Positions 9,679-20,811 of a stretch of DNA of 64,000 bases are shown here, in pieces. The stretch comes from Defluviimonas salinarum (GTDB taxonomy: Bacteria; Pseudomonadota; Alphaproteobacteria; Rhodobacterales; Rhodobacteraceae). The stretch is from assembly GCF_026013545.1 (NCBI RefSeq), contig NZ_JAPDOG010000001.1:285815-349814 (forward strand), in the 5' to 3' direction. The notes under the pieces were generated by a model. The model ran no database searches and was not told where the DNA came from. It saw only the letters and a list, made by a program, of their open reading frames with translations. The position numbers were made by a program, and so were the translations under genes. Position 1 is the first letter of the stretch. The number at the start of each line of letters is the position of its first letter.

Positions 9679-9755
9679 CGGGGCGTAGCGCAGCCTGGTA
9701 GCGCGACGGTTTTGGGTACCGTAGGTCGGAAGTTCGAATCTTCTCGCCCCGACCA
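9679..9755 (+). tRNA. tRNA-Pro (anticodon UGG)
   Basis: 77 nt including encoded CCA. The acceptor stem CGGGGCG pairs with CGCCCCG (9745-9751). The anticodon stem ACGGU/ACCGU encloses loop UUUGGGU, giving UGG. The T-arm contains GTTCGAATC. Its 3' part is the target of an integration event: the last 32 bases recur at 11042-11073. Confidence 0.97.
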
Positions 9756-9756
9756 T
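9725..9756 (+). repeat. Attachment-site repeat, copy 1 (inside tRNA-Pro)
   Basis: The last 31 bases of tRNA-Pro plus one base form the first copy of a 32-bp direct repeat. The first 26 bases and the last 5 match copy 2 (11042-11073) exactly, with one mismatch (G9751 versus C11068). A duplicated tRNA 3' end is the standard scar of integration by a tyrosine integrase. Confidence 0.85.
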
Positions 9757-10413
9757 TTTTTCCAAGGAACTTTAATGGCCTGCGGGCTTCCATCCGTCCC
9801 GGCCGCGCCGATTTGTGCCCCCGGTTTGCAGGTTGGTTTGCAAAGTCCGCATACTGACCGCCTGCCGCCGAGCCGACCGTCTGATTCAATCCAATCCATT
9901 TTCTTGACAGGGAACAACAGAACGGGCTTCCCCAAGCCGACATCGCCGCCTTCAGCGCGGGCGGCCGCGACATCCACGCGGCCCGCCTCAATGTCGGCAC
10001 CGCCCGGGAACCCCGCTAAATCACTCTTGGCCCCCCTAGACCGGCTTCCGGTCGCCGGGATCGCGGGCGGCCATGTCGTCAACATCTCGCCCGAAGAGGC
10101 GCACTCCGAGGCGGAACTCGCGCGACTCGGACAAGTCCTCGACATCCTCTCCTTAGCCGAGGGCAACGATGCGAAGCTCGGTCTCGACGGCGTGGTGGTC
10201 CCAAGGCGCGAACTCCGGATGCTCTCATGGCAGCATGGCACCAGCCGAAGCCGCCGACCCATCCACATGTTCCGCTTGACTGAATCCGAATCCCGTCTCT
10301 TACTGCGCTCGACGGCTTAAGGTTGTGTTATTCTTGCTGACTATACCCTGACGATTTCGCTTCTTCTGGCCAATCTCGATGAATCTGCGCACAGTTAGAG
10401 GACAAGAGTTCAA
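9757..10413. other. Gene-free remnant at the left of the tRNA-Pro island
   Basis: No convincing gene in about 650 bp. A plus-strand frame reads RLPVAGIAGGHVVNISPEE near 10040-10100 and another reads ADIAAFSAGGRDIHAARL near 9930-9990. Both are short, lack starts and look like gene debris. A minus-strand frame that runs through the tRNA is an artefact of the tRNA sequence. Confidence 0.5.
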
Positions 10414-10857
10414 GTGCGAACACATTCCGTCTGTGCGTTTGCGATGCTAATGATCGCTACCCCGAGTTCGACACTATCTGAAGGATGGCGGGAGTCCGAT
10501 TTTGATTGTCCCAAACTCGGGCGACGACTTTACGATCAAGAGTTGCTGGCTACACTCCGAACATCAATAAAAAGTAACTGGGTCTCTGCAAGAAACCTGG
10601 AAATACCAAGCATGGAGCAGATGCAATCGGCGGATCCGGCGTGTTGCGGTGTTGTTTCGGATCCGGAGAAAAACCCTTGGGCGGACGACACAGAGAAAGA
10701 CAACGTTAGCTGGTGGCGACGTCTTTTGGAGCGCCCCCGACTTCTGGTTTACTTCAACTATGAAGACCCCGATGGAACGGGCGATACATTCTCCGCTCAC
10801 GGCCTCCTAAGTACTTGCGGGGATATTCTGTATATGACGTTCTCGACGAAGAAATAG
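10414..10857 (+). CDS. Small exported hypothetical protein of the tRNA-Pro island
   Basis: 147 aa from a GTG. The N-terminus (RTHSVCAFAMLMIATPSSTLS) looks like a signal peptide. The rest is hydrophilic, with several cysteines (around residues 32, 76-77 and 134) and a C-terminal LSTCGDILYMTFSTKK. I do not recognise a family. Base composition is clearly more A/T-rich than its neighbours and it lies inside the tRNA-Pro repeats, so it is probably acquired cargo. A 74-codon frame starting at the next base (10858) runs into the right-hand repeat and may be a fragment. Confidence 0.5.
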   Translation: MRTHSVCAFAMLMIATPSSTLSEGWRESDFDCPKLGRRLYDQELLATLRTSIKSNWVSARNLEIPSMEQMQSADPACCGVVSDPEKNPWADDTEKDNVSWWRRLLERPRLLVYFNYEDPDGTGDTFSAHGLLSTCGDILYMTFSTKK

Positions 10858-11041
10858 ATGACAGAGCAGATCGACGGAAGGACGATACTCAAACAATATC
10901 CATTCGGCGCGGCCGATGCGCCTATGAACTTCGATTCACGCATCCGGCCTGCGGATGCTCCAGATACAGACATAACTCTCGATGGAACCGCGACTTTGCA
11001 AGACGGCCACCGACACCTACACCAACACCGGGGACGTCACC

Positions 11042-11073
11042 GTCGGAAGTTCGAATCTTCTCGCCCCCACCAT
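11042..11073 (+). repeat. Attachment-site repeat, copy 2 (distal end of tRNA-Pro island)
   Basis: Matches 31 of 32 bases of the tRNA-Pro 3' end (9725-9756), including GTTCGAATC and the CCAT end, with no tRNA body attached. It marks the distal boundary of a 1.3 kb integrated remnant. No integrase gene remains between the copies. Confidence 0.85.
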
Positions 11074-11354
11074 CCAGCTTGAACAGACCGAACTGCCGCT
11101 CGACCGTCGTCAAATTGTCACGGGACACGGGCAGACTGGCGGGTGCCAGCGCGCTTGCCGGCTGTGGATGTTTTTGTGCGTATCGCGTGGCCGGGTGCGC
11201 CAAAGTCCTTGCATACAAGCGGTTTTCCGCCGGCCAGTCGGCGTTGTCCTGCTGTGGGTGAATCGGAAGCCCGGGCAGGCCGGTCGGGCGGCTTTGTCGG
11301 TCAACCGAAATCTCTCGGAAAAAACCTCAAAATTCTGTTGACCCGCACCCGCTC
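11074..11354. other. Gene-free stretch between tRNA-Pro island and nrdJ regulatory region
   Basis: No open frame with a start, ribosome site and protein-like composition on either strand. A TTGACC hexamer at 11338-11343 could be a -35 element for nrdJ, but I see no good -10 at the usual distance. Confidence 0.4.
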
Positions 11355-11403
11355 CATACGCCAGTTTGTATGAGCCGACGGGGTAGCCACAAGATTTAGT
11401 GGC
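11355..11403 (+). promoter_or_regulatory. Pair of NrdR-box-like inverted repeats upstream of nrdJ
   Basis: Two palindromic sites: CATACGCCAGTTTGTATG (11355-11372) and GCCACAAGATTTAGTGGC (11386-11403). The second fits the NrdR consensus core C-W-A-t-A-T-a-T-W-G at nearly every conserved base; the first is weaker. Their centres are 31 bp apart, the spacing known for paired NrdR boxes (about three helical turns). They lie about 180 bp before the nrdJ start, leaving a long leader (11404-11583). NrdR represses ribonucleotide reductase genes when ATP/dATP is bound. Confidence 0.6.
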
Positions 11404-11583
11404 TGACGCGACGGGGACAGAACATCAGCGATTACGGCCGCACGATCATACGGCCCCTGTGCAGTGGAGCGATCCGCCGCCAAGGCTTTCTTGTCCCTCC
11501 GCTCATCCTCGGGCACCGGTTGCGGCCAAGCTCCCCAGAGGGCGTGCCGTGCAAGTGATAACGCGACGGAAGACGGGGCAGAC

Positions 11584-14500
11584 ATGAAGATCGAACGCAA
11601 ATTCACGAAGGCAGGGGCCGACGCCTATTCCGAGATCGGGTTCACCACCACGGTCTCCGAGATCCGCAACCCCGATGGCAAGGTCGTCTTCCGCAACGAC
11701 AGCGTCGAGGTGCCCGAGGGCTGGAGCCAGGTCGCCTCCGACGTGCTCGCGCAGAAGTACTTCCGCAAGGCGGGCGTTCCGGCGCGGCTGAAGAAGGTCA
11801 AGGAAAAGGGCGTTCCGGAGTTCCTGTGGCGGTCGGTTCCCGATGCGGACTCGCTGGCCAAGCTGCCCGAGGAGGAGCGTTTCACCGGCGAGACCTCGGG
11901 CAAGCAGGTCTTCGACCGGCTCGCCGGCGCCTGGGCCTACTGGGGCTGGAAGGGCGGCTATTTCTCGACAGAGGCCGATGCCCGCGCCTATTACGACGAG
12001 ATGCGCTTCATGCTGGCCGAGCAGATGGCCGCGCCGAACTCGCCGCAGTGGTTCAACACCGGCCTGCACTGGGCCTACGGCATCGACGGTCCGAGCCAGG
12101 GCCATTTCTATGTCGATTTCCAGTCGGGCGAACTGGTGAAGTCGAACTCGGCCTACGAGCATCCGCAGCCCCATGCCTGCTTCATCCAGTCGGTCTCGGA
12201 CGACCTCGTGAACGACGGCGGCATCATGGACCTCTGGGTCCGCGAGGCGCGCCTCTTCAAATACGGCTCGGGCACCGGCACCAACTTCTCTTCGCTCCGC
12301 GGCGAGGGTGAGAAGCTCTCGGGCGGCGGCAAGTCCTCGGGCCTGATGGGGTTCCTCAAGATCGGCGACCGCGCGGCGGGCTCGATCAAGTCTGGCGGCA
12401 CCACGCGGCGCGCGGCCAAGATGGTGATCTGCGACATGGATCACCCTGATATCGAGCAGTTCATCAACTGGAAGGTCATCGAGGAGCAGAAGGTCGCGGC
12501 CCTCGTCGCCGGCTCGAAGATGCATGAGCGCCAGCTCAACGAGATCTTTGCGGCGATCCGCCAGTGGGACGGCTCGACCGAGGATGCCGTCGATCCGGCG
12601 AAAAACGAGGCGCTGAAAACCGCGATCAGGTCGGCCAAGAAGGTCGCGATCCCGGAAACCTATGTCAAACGCGTGCTCGACTACGCCAAGCAGGGTTATG
12701 CCTCGATCGAGTTCCCGACCTACGACACCGACTGGGACTCGGAAGCCTATGCCTCGGTCTCCGGCCAGAACTCCAACAACTCGGTGCGGGTGACCGACGC
12801 CTTCCTCAAGGCGGTGAAGGACGACGCACCGTGGGAGCTGATCCGCCGCACCGACGGCAAGGTCGCCAAGACCGTGAAGGCGCGCGATCTCTGGGAGCAG
12901 ATCGGCCATGCCGCCTGGGCCTGCGCCGATCCCGGCATCCAGTTCCATGACACGGTGAACGCCTGGCATACCTGCCCGGCCGACGGGCAGATCCGGGGCT
13001 CCAACCCGTGCTCGGAATACATGTTCCTCGACGACACGGCCTGCAACCTCGCCTCGATGAACCTCCTGACCTTTTACAGGGAGGGCCGCTTCGACGCCGA
13101 GGCCTATGTGCATGCCACGCGGCTCTGGACCGTGACGCTGGAAATCTCGGTGCTAATGGCGCAGTTCCCCTCGAAGGAGATCGCCCAGCGCAGCTACGAC
13201 TTCCGGACGCTGGGCCTCGGCTACGCCAATATCGGCGGGCTCCTGATGAACATGGGGCTCGGCTACGACAGCGACGAGGGCAGGGCTCTCTGCGGCGCCC
13301 TGACCGCGCTGATGACCGGAATCTCCTACGCCACCTCGGCGGAGATGGCGGGCGAGCTCGGCGCCTTCCCGTCCTACAAGAAGAACGCCGAACACATGCT
13401 GCGGGTGATCCGCAACCACCGCAACGCGGCCCACGGGCGCACGGGTGGCTACGAGGATCTCGCGGTCAAGCCGGTGCCGCTCGACCACGCGAACTGCCCC
13501 GACGAAACCCTTGTGGAACTTGCGAAATCTGCTTGGGACGAGGCGCTGGCTCTGGGCGAGAAACACGGCTTCCGCAACGCGCAGGCGACGGTGATCGCGC
13601 CGACCGGCACGATCGGCCTCGTGATGGACTGCGATACGACCGGGATCGAGCCGGACTTCGCGCTGGTGAAGTTCAAGAAGCTCGCGGGCGGCGGCTACTT
13701 CAAGATCATCAACCGCTCGGTGCCGGCGGCGCTGGAAACGCTCGGCTACGGCTCGGCCGAGATCGAGGAGATCATCGCCTATGCCGTCGGCCACGCGTCC
13801 TTGGGCAACTGCGCCGGCATCAACCACACTTCCCTCATTGGCCATGGCTTCGGCCAGGCGGAGCTCGACAAGATCGAGGCCGCGTTGCCCTCGGCCTTCG
13901 ACATCCGCTTCGTCTTCAACCAGTGGACACTCGGTGAGAAGTTCTGCCAGGAAACCCTTGGAATTCCGGCGGAAAAGCTGAACGATCCGACCTTCGACCT
14001 GCTGCGCCACCTCGGCTATACCCGCCGCCAGATCGAAGAGGCGAACGACCATGTCTGCGGCACGATGACGCTGGAAGGCGCGCCGCATCTCGATCCCAAG
14101 CATTACTCTGTCTTCGACTGCGCCAATCCCTGCGGCAAGAAGGGCAAGCGCTTCCTCTCGGTCGACAGCCATATCTACATGATGGCGGCGGCGCAGAGCT
14201 TCATCTCGGGTGCGATCTCCAAGACGATCAACATGCCGAACAACGCGACCATCGAGGACACGCTCGCGGCCTACGAACTGTCGTGGTCGCTCGGCATCAA
14301 GGCCAACGCGCTCTACCGCGACGGCTCGAAGCTCAGCCAGCCGCTCGCATCGGCGCTGGTCGAGGATGACGAGGAGGCCGAGGAGATCCTCGCCACCGGC
14401 TCGGCGCAGGAAAAGGCCGCCGTGCTCGCCGAGAAGATCGTCGAGAAGATCCTCGTCAAGGAGATCGTCCGCTCGCATCGCGAGAAGCTTCCGGAGCGCC

Positions 14501-15264
14501 GCAAGGGCTACACCCAGAAGGCCATCGTCGGCGGCCACAAGGTCTATCTGCGCACCGGCGAGTACAAGGACGGCTCCTTGGGCGAGATCTTCATCGACAT
14601 GCACAAGGAAGGGGCTGGCTTCCGGGCGATGATGAACAACTTCGCCATCGCGGTCTCCGTCGGCCTGCAATACGGCGTGCCCTTGGAGGAATTCGTCGAC
14701 GCCTTCACCTTCACCAAGTTCGAGCCCGCGGGCATGGTCCAGGGCAACGACTCGATCAAGAACGCGACCTCGATCCTCGACTACATCTTCCGCGAACTGG
14801 CGGTGAGCTATCTCGACCGCACCGACCTCGCCCATGTGAAGCCGCAGGGTGCCAGCTTCGACGATCTCGGCGGCGGCAATGACGAAGGCCAGTCGAACCT
14901 CGCCGAGGTGAGCGAGAAGACCGCGTCGAAATCGCTCGAGGTGCTGAAGCAGATCTCCTCGACCGGGTATCTGAGGAAGCGCCTGCCGCAGGAACTGATC
15001 GTGCTGCAGGGCGGCATGGGTGCGACTGCGCTTGCCGGCGATCCGGTCGCGGCGCTCAACACGCTGGTGCCGGGAGGGCAGGCGGTGCTGGCGGCCTCCA
15101 CCACGGCGATCGCCACGGGCACGGTGTCGATGGACGCCCGCACCAAGGCCAAGATGCAGGGCTACGAGGGCGATCCTTGCGGCGAATGCGGCAATTACAC
15201 GCTGGTGCGCAACGGCACCTGCATGAAGTGCAACACCTGCGGCGGTACGAGCGGGTGTAGCTGA
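11584..15264 (+). CDS. nrdJ: Vitamin B12-dependent (class II) ribonucleotide reductase
   Basis: 1226-aa adenosylcobalamin-dependent reductase making dNTPs with or without oxygen. It has the long alpha-type layout: an N-terminal [15 protein letters not shown] start, catalytic barrel motifs ([46 protein letters not shown]), a [19 protein letters not shown] loop, and a C-terminal cysteine-rich tail ([14 protein letters not shown]) that recycles the active-site disulfide. The ATG at 11584 matches family N-termini; upstream codons do not look like protein. Single gene, preceded by NrdR-like boxes. I saw no cobalamin riboswitch. Confidence 0.96.
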   Translation: MKIERKFTKAGADAYSEIGFTTTVSEIRNPDGKVVFRNDSVEVPEGWSQVASDVLAQKYFRKAGVPARLKKVKEKGVPEFLWRSVPDADSLAKLPEEERFTGETSGKQVFDRLAGAWAYWGWKGGYFSTEADARAYYDEMRFMLAEQMAAPNSPQWFNTGLHWAYGIDGPSQGHFYVDFQSGELVKSNSAYEHPQPHACFIQSVSDDLVNDGGIMDLWVREARLFKYGSGTGTNFSSLRGEGEKLSGGGKSSGLMGFLKIGDRAAGSIKSGGTTRRAAKMVICDMDHPDIEQFINWKVIEEQKVAALVAGSKMHERQLNEIFAAIRQWDGSTEDAVDPAKNEALKTAIRSAKKVAIPETYVKRVLDYAKQGYASIEFPTYDTDWDSEAYASVSGQNSNNSVRVTDAFLKAVKDDAPWELIRRTDGKVAKTVKARDLWEQIGHAAWACADPGIQFHDTVNAWHTCPADGQIRGSNPCSEYMFLDDTACNLASMNLLTFYREGRFDAEAYVHATRLWTVTLEISVLMAQFPSKEIAQRSYDFRTLGLGYANIGGLLMNMGLGYDSDEGRALCGALTALMTGISYATSAEMAGELGAFPSYKKNAEHMLRVIRNHRNAAHGRTGGYEDLAVKPVPLDHANCPDETLVELAKSAWDEALALGEKHGFRNAQATVIAPTGTIGLVMDCDTTGIEPDFALVKFKKLAGGGYFKIINRSVPAALETLGYGSAEIEEIIAYAVGHASLGNCAGINHTSLIGHGFGQAELDKIEAALPSAFDIRFVFNQWTLGEKFCQETLGIPAEKLNDPTFDLLRHLGYTRRQIEEANDHVCGTMTLEGAPHLDPKHYSVFDCANPCGKKGKRFLSVDSHIYMMAAAQSFISGAISKTINMPNNATIEDTLAAYELSWSLGIKANALYRDGSKLSQPLASALVEDDEEAEEILATGSAQEKAAVLAEKIVEKILVKEIVRSHREKLPERRKGYTQKAIVGGHKVYLRTGEYKDGSLGEIFIDMHKEGAGFRAMMNNFAIAVSVGLQYGVPLEEFVDAFTFTKFEPAGMVQGNDSIKNATSILDYIFRELAVSYLDRTDLAHVKPQGASFDDLGGGNDEGQSNLAEVSEKTASKSLEVLKQISSTGYLRKRLPQELIVLQGGMGATALAGDPVAALNTLVPGGQAVLAASTTAIATGTVSMDARTKAKMQGYEGDPCGECGNYTLVRNGTCMKCNTCGGTSGCS

Positions 15265-15277
15265 GGAATTGAGGGTT

Positions 15278-15305
15278 GGGGCGCGGAGGTGCAACTCCGC
15301 GCCCC
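15278..15305 (+). terminator. Strong hairpin after nrdJ
   Basis: Perfect 11-bp stem GGGGCGCGGAG / CTCCGCGCCCC with a 6-nt loop, 13 bp after the nrdJ stop. There is no U-run after it, so it may end transcription inefficiently or serve as an mRNA 3' stabiliser. Confidence 0.6.
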
Positions 15306-15472
15306 GGCCGCCCCGCATCTGATCAGCACCGTGCGGGACAACCGAAACTCGGCCCATTGGGTCGATGGCGACCAAAGACAACGTTCGGGTGACGGGTTCA
15401 ATGGTGTGCTGACTTACCAACAGGGATGTCCACAGCAAATTGGACTAACCTGTGAACAAGAGGAGTTGGGAT

Positions 15473-15703
15473 ATGCCCAACAAAGACAACTTCTGGACGT
15501 CGCCCCGAGACGATGGGCGCTGGGAAGCGCAAAGGGAGGGAGGCGAGCGAGCTTCCCGAGTCTTTGATACCCAACAGGAAGCTTGGGATTATACCCGCGA
15601 ACGTGCTCGGGAGACTGGCGGAGAGGCCTTTCTCCAGGGTCGCAACGGTCGAATTCGTGAGCGCAACACGTATGGAGACGACCCCTATCCTCCGAAGGGA
15701 TAG
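15473..15703 (+). CDS. DUF2188 protein
   Basis: 76-aa small basic/acidic protein with the DUF2188 pattern: SPRDDGRWEAQREGGERAS, then DTQQEAWDYTRERARETGGE, then GRNGRIRERNTYGDDPYPP. The family is widespread, of unknown function, and usually monocistronic. The ATG at 15473 follows AAGAGGAG at good spacing, preferred over an in-frame start 21 bases upstream. A perfect terminator follows at 15833. Confidence 0.88.
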   Translation: MPNKDNFWTSPRDDGRWEAQREGGERASRVFDTQQEAWDYTRERARETGGEAFLQGRNGRIRERNTYGDDPYPPKG

Positions 15704-15832
15704 GCTCAAATAGGGGGGGGCGGATAAGCCCTTCCCACTCTCTTCCGGGGCGGGTGCGCTCGCCCCTCACCGACGTTCAGGACGCAGGCAAAAAACCGAG
15801 CGGTATCAATCATGAGCCTGGACGGCGAAACT

Positions 15833-15859
15833 GGGGGCCAGCTGGCCCCCTTTTCCTTT
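15833..15859 (+). terminator. Rho-independent terminator
   Basis: Perfect 18-bp palindrome GGGGGCCAGCTGGCCCCC followed by TTTTCCTTT. It points rightward, ending transcription from the DUF2188 gene before the convergent lysR gene. Confidence 0.8.
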
Positions 15860-15890
15860 GCACGGTCCGAATGGCGGGGTAGTTCGTCGG

Positions 15891-16751
15891 CTAGCCGGGT
15901 TTTCCGAACGCCGTCGCGAGGCTCTCCCACTGGCGCTTGCTGATGGCGCTCTTGCTGGCGGTCATCCAGTAGCTTTCCCGCGGCGCGAGCGTCCGCTCGC
16001 TCAACCGCACGATCCGCCCGGCCGCGAGCGCCTCGGCAGCGAGCGGCAGCGAGGCCAGCAGCACGCCGAGGCCGCAGCCGGCGGCCGCCAGCGCCGCCGC
16101 GTGGCTGTCGAACCGGAGCGTCGGCACCGGTGTCGCCGGATCGCCGGTCTGGCGCGCCCATTCCTGCCAGCCGGAGCGCGGGCCTGAGAGGGCGATCTTC
16201 GGCAGGTCATGCCACGATTCCCCGGTCGCGAGCGCGGGCGCGGCGACCGGGCTCAGGCTCTCTGCGAAGAGCCGGACCCGGTAGCGGTCGGGCCAGTTGC
16301 CGTCGCCGTAGCGGATCTCGACCGTTGCGTCCTGCTCGTCGAAATCGGATTGCAGGATCATGGTCGAGAACGAGATATCGAGCCGCGCGCCGGGATCGAG
16401 CGCCGCGAGGCGGGGCGCGAGCCAGAGCTGGATCACTGAGGCGCTGGCCAGGATCACGATCTTGCGGTGGCGCACGCCGAAGAGATCGTCGGAGCTCTGC
16501 CGGAGCATGGTCAGCGCATTGGTGACATAGGGCAGCCAGGCCTCGCCCTCGACGGTCAGCGCCACGCCGCGCGGCTTGCGGGTGAAGAGCCGCGCGCCGA
16601 TCCGCTCCTCGAGATGGCCGATGCGCTGGCTGATCGCCGCCTGCGTGAGGCCAGTTTCCTGAGCTGCGGCGGTGAAGCTGCCGGAGCGTCCGGCGGCTTC
16701 GAAGGCGCGGATCCATTCCAGCGGCAAGTTGTCGAGCGCGGCAGAAGGCAT
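15891..16751 (-). CDS. LysR-family regulator (GcvA-like), divergent from tmpA
   Basis: 286-aa transcription factor. The N-terminal winged HTH (about residues 9-66: FEAAGRSGSFTAAAQETGLTQ, then AAISQRIGHLEERIG) has the GcvA-like LEW/IRAFEA start. The rest is the effector-binding domain. The ATG at 16751 lies 105 bp from the divergent tmpA start, the classic LysR arrangement, so it probably activates tmpA-tmpB in response to the phosphonate or a related quaternary amine. Effector identity is inference. Confidence 0.88.
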   Translation of the reverse strand: MPSAALDNLPLEWIRAFEAAGRSGSFTAAAQETGLTQAAISQRIGHLEERIGARLFTRKPRGVALTVEGEAWLPYVTNALTMLRQSSDDLFGVRHRKIVILASASVIQLWLAPRLAALDPGARLDISFSTMILQSDFDEQDATVEIRYGDGNWPDRYRVRLFAESLSPVAAPALATGESWHDLPKIALSGPRSGWQEWARQTGDPATPVPTLRFDSHAAALAAAGCGLGVLLASLPLAAEALAAGRIVRLSERTLAPRESYWMTASKSAISKRQWESLATAFGKPG

Positions 16752-16790
16752 AACGAAAACGTTCCCTTGGTGCGGAAACAGCTTAATTGT

Positions 16791-18591
<1,801 letters not shown>

Positions 18592-18595
<4 letters not shown>

Positions 18596-19260
18596 GCAAG
18601 CCCGAGTACATCTTCGAAGCGTCGAGCAAGCCCTCGCTGCCCTGGCACGAAGTGCCGCTCATCCGGGCGACCGACGTCTCGCTCAGGGGCTACGGCTGCC
18701 TCGTCGATGATCCCGACGATTTCGAGATCGGGATCACCCGCTGGCCGCAGCAGGGCTGGCGGCCGATCGACGAGGGCACCGGCGACGAGGGCGGGTATGT
18801 CGAGGGCACGTTCAGATGCGACTGGCGGGGCGACGTGCTCTACGGCGAGAACGAGGCCGTGAACGGGCACTACGTCCTCGGCTGGTCGGCCGATCCGCAA
18901 CAGGCGCGGACCGACCGGCGGACGGCCGCGCGGGACCAGGTGCTGCTGTGGCACATGAACTACCATCCCGACGGCGGGCAGCTCTTCTATCCCCTGGACC
19001 GCAAGCCGTTCATCGTGCCCGCGGCCTTGCCCGGCGACAACCTCTCGCCCGAGAAGGTCGTCGCCTTCTGGGGCGACGGCTCCAAGGGCATCTACATCCA
19101 TGCCGGCATCTGGCACGAAGGCGTGTTTCCGGTGGAGGACGAGCAGCGATTCCTCGACCGGCAGGGGCGCGTCCATGCCCGTGTGAGCGCCGATATCGGC
19201 CGGGAGTTCGGCGTCTATCTTTGCTGCCCGCTTCGAGCCGACAGGGTCCGGGATCTCTGA
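18592..19260 (+). CDS. Ureidoglycolate-lyase-family (cupin-like) protein coupled to tmpAB
   Basis: 222 aa from a GTG that overlaps the tmpB stop (GTGA). The second half resembles the ureidoglycolate lyase fold: LLWHMNYHPDGGQLFYP, VPAALPGDN, then YIHAGIWHEGVF. His and Glu residues are placed like a cupin metal site. Tight coupling to tmpA-tmpB argues for a role in the same pathway, not purine catabolism; no other allantoin genes are nearby. Its substrate is unknown; it could process a by-product or act on a related phosphonate. Family call moderate, role inferred. Confidence 0.65.
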
Positions 19261-19526
19261 CATCAGGGACAGCGTCTGCCTCTCCCTCATGGATAGAATG
19301 GGCTTCGCGACCGCGAGCCTGTTGGGATTGCGGATCCCGGTTCGGCGCACCACACGTCGATGACCGCCCGCTGTGCACCGTCGGGCCGGCGCGGCTTCCC
19401 TCCGGCCGAGCACCGCGATAGGTTGCGCCCGCGCCGATGCGGCGCGACGGCCCGAGCCTGCGGCCGTGGCATTTTCCAGGGCACACCGTTCGAGCGGCGG
19501 TCCCACAGCGAAGCGGATGGACGGCG

Positions 19527-20708
19527 ATGACCCCTGCGGCCCGGATCGGCGCGGCGATCGAGATCCTCGACCGCATCCTTGGCGGTGCGGCGGCCGAGCA
19601 GGCGCTGACGGGCTGGGCGCGGGCGAACCGTTTCGCCGGTTCCGGTGACCGTGCTGCCATCCGCGATCAGGTTTTCGACGCGCTGCGTTGCCGGCGGTCC
19701 TTCGTGGCCCTGTCCGGGGGCGCCGAAAGCGGCCGGGCGCTGATGATCGGCGCGCTCAGGGCCGAGGGACGACCGGTCGGTGAAGTGTTCTCCGGCGACG
19801 GCTACGCACCGGCTCCGCTCAGTGCGGAGGAAGCGGCCAACCTCGCCTCGGCCCCATCCTACGAAGCACTGGCGGAGCTCGTGGCACTCGACTGCCCGGA
19901 CTGGCTCGCGCCCGCGCTCCGCGATGCGCTCGGCGAGGATTTCGCGCAAGTGATGCAAGCGATGCGCCACCGCGCGCCTGTGATCCTCCGCGCCAACGCG
20001 GCCCGCGGCAGCCGCGCCGAGATTCGTGAGGCTCTGGCACGCGAAGGGATCGAGAGTATCCCGCATCCGCTTGCGAACCATGCGCTGAAAGTGACTGGAA
20101 ACGCGCAGAAAATCCGCAATTCAGGTGCCTATTCCGACGGCCTTGTGGAATTACAGGACGCGGCCCCGCAAGCGGCCGTCGAGGCGCTTCCGCTCAAGCC
20201 GGGGATGCGCGTTCTCGACTTCTGCGCCGGCGGTGGCGGCAAGTCGCTCGCGATGGCGGCGCGCAATCGCGGGCACTACGTCGCCCATGACGCCGCCCCC
20301 TCCCGGATGCGGGATCTGCCGCTGCGCGCCCGCCGCGCCGGTGCGAGGATCGAGATCCGCGACAGCGCGCAGCTCGCGACCGGCGCGTTCGACCTCGTGC
20401 TGATCGACGTGCCTTGCAGCGGCAGTGGAACCTGGCGCCGGGCGCCTGAGGCGAAGTGGACGCTTGGGCCGGATCGGCTTGCGGAGCTTGTCGGCCTTCA
20501 GGCCCGGATATTCGACACCGCCGCCCGCCATGTCGCGCCCGGCGGATCGCTGGCCTACATGACCTGCTCGTTGCTGGGCGCAGAGAACCGGGCGCAGGTC
20601 GCCGCATTCCTCGCCCGCACGCCCGGATGGCGGCTGGTCACGAACCGTCTCTATTCGCCACTGGACGACAGCGACGGGTTTTTCGGCGCCTTGCTAATGC
20701 GCGACTGA
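19527..20708 (+). CDS. RsmB/NOP-type m5C rRNA methyltransferase
   Basis: 393-aa SAM-dependent RNA (cytosine-5) methyltransferase. The N-terminal NusB-like helical domain (about 1-130) is followed by the methyltransferase fold: SAM loop LDFCAGGGGKSLAMA, motif IV DVPCSGSGTWRR with one catalytic Cys, and motif VI MTCSLL with the second. No C-terminal PUA domain. Probably methylates 16S rRNA near C967 as RsmB does. The start at ATG 19527 gives the expected N-terminus (AARIGAAIEILDRIL). The 266 bp before it (19261-19526) show no gene. Confidence 0.88.
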   Translation: MTPAARIGAAIEILDRILGGAAAEQALTGWARANRFAGSGDRAAIRDQVFDALRCRRSFVALSGGAESGRALMIGALRAEGRPVGEVFSGDGYAPAPLSAEEAANLASAPSYEALAELVALDCPDWLAPALRDALGEDFAQVMQAMRHRAPVILRANAARGSRAEIREALAREGIESIPHPLANHALKVTGNAQKIRNSGAYSDGLVELQDAAPQAAVEALPLKPGMRVLDFCAGGGGKSLAMAARNRGHYVAHDAAPSRMRDLPLRARRAGARIEIRDSAQLATGAFDLVLIDVPCSGSGTWRRAPEAKWTLGPDRLAELVGLQARIFDTAARHVAPGGSLAYMTCSLLGAENRAQVAAFLARTPGWRLVTNRLYSPLDDSDGFFGALLMRD

Positions 20709-20747
20709 GGGCAACAAAACACACTTAATGGTTGTGTTCTGTGCCGA

Positions 20748-20762
20748 TTAATTGCGACTTAA
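20748..20762 (+). promoter_or_regulatory. CtrA-type binding site upstream of cckA
   Basis: TTAA-TTGCGAC-TTAA: two TTAA half-sites with exactly 7 bases between, the CtrA full-site spacing. It sits 50 bp before the cckA start. The last base of the consensus (TTAAC) is G here. Confidence 0.55.
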
Positions 20763-20811
20763 GCATTTCGGACCCCAATTGCGGGAACCGAATCTGAAAG
20801 GAGTCACGCTT

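Noticed and set aside
9635-10000. Minus-strand ORF reading GEKIRTSDLRYPKPSRYQ
   Set aside because: This is the well-known spurious translation across a tRNA gene (here tRNA-Pro), not a protein.
10858-11082. A 74-codon frame after the exported island protein
   Set aside because: It runs through the attachment repeat and ends just beyond it, so the frame is probably chance or a gene fragment.
11404-11583. Possible cobalamin riboswitch in the nrdJ leader
   Set aside because: I could not find the conserved B12-box or the core helices; the leader is long, but that is not enough.
13153-15438. A 761-codon minus-strand open frame
   Set aside because: It is the antisense of nrdJ, with low-complexity Arg/Leu/Ala composition and no family signature.
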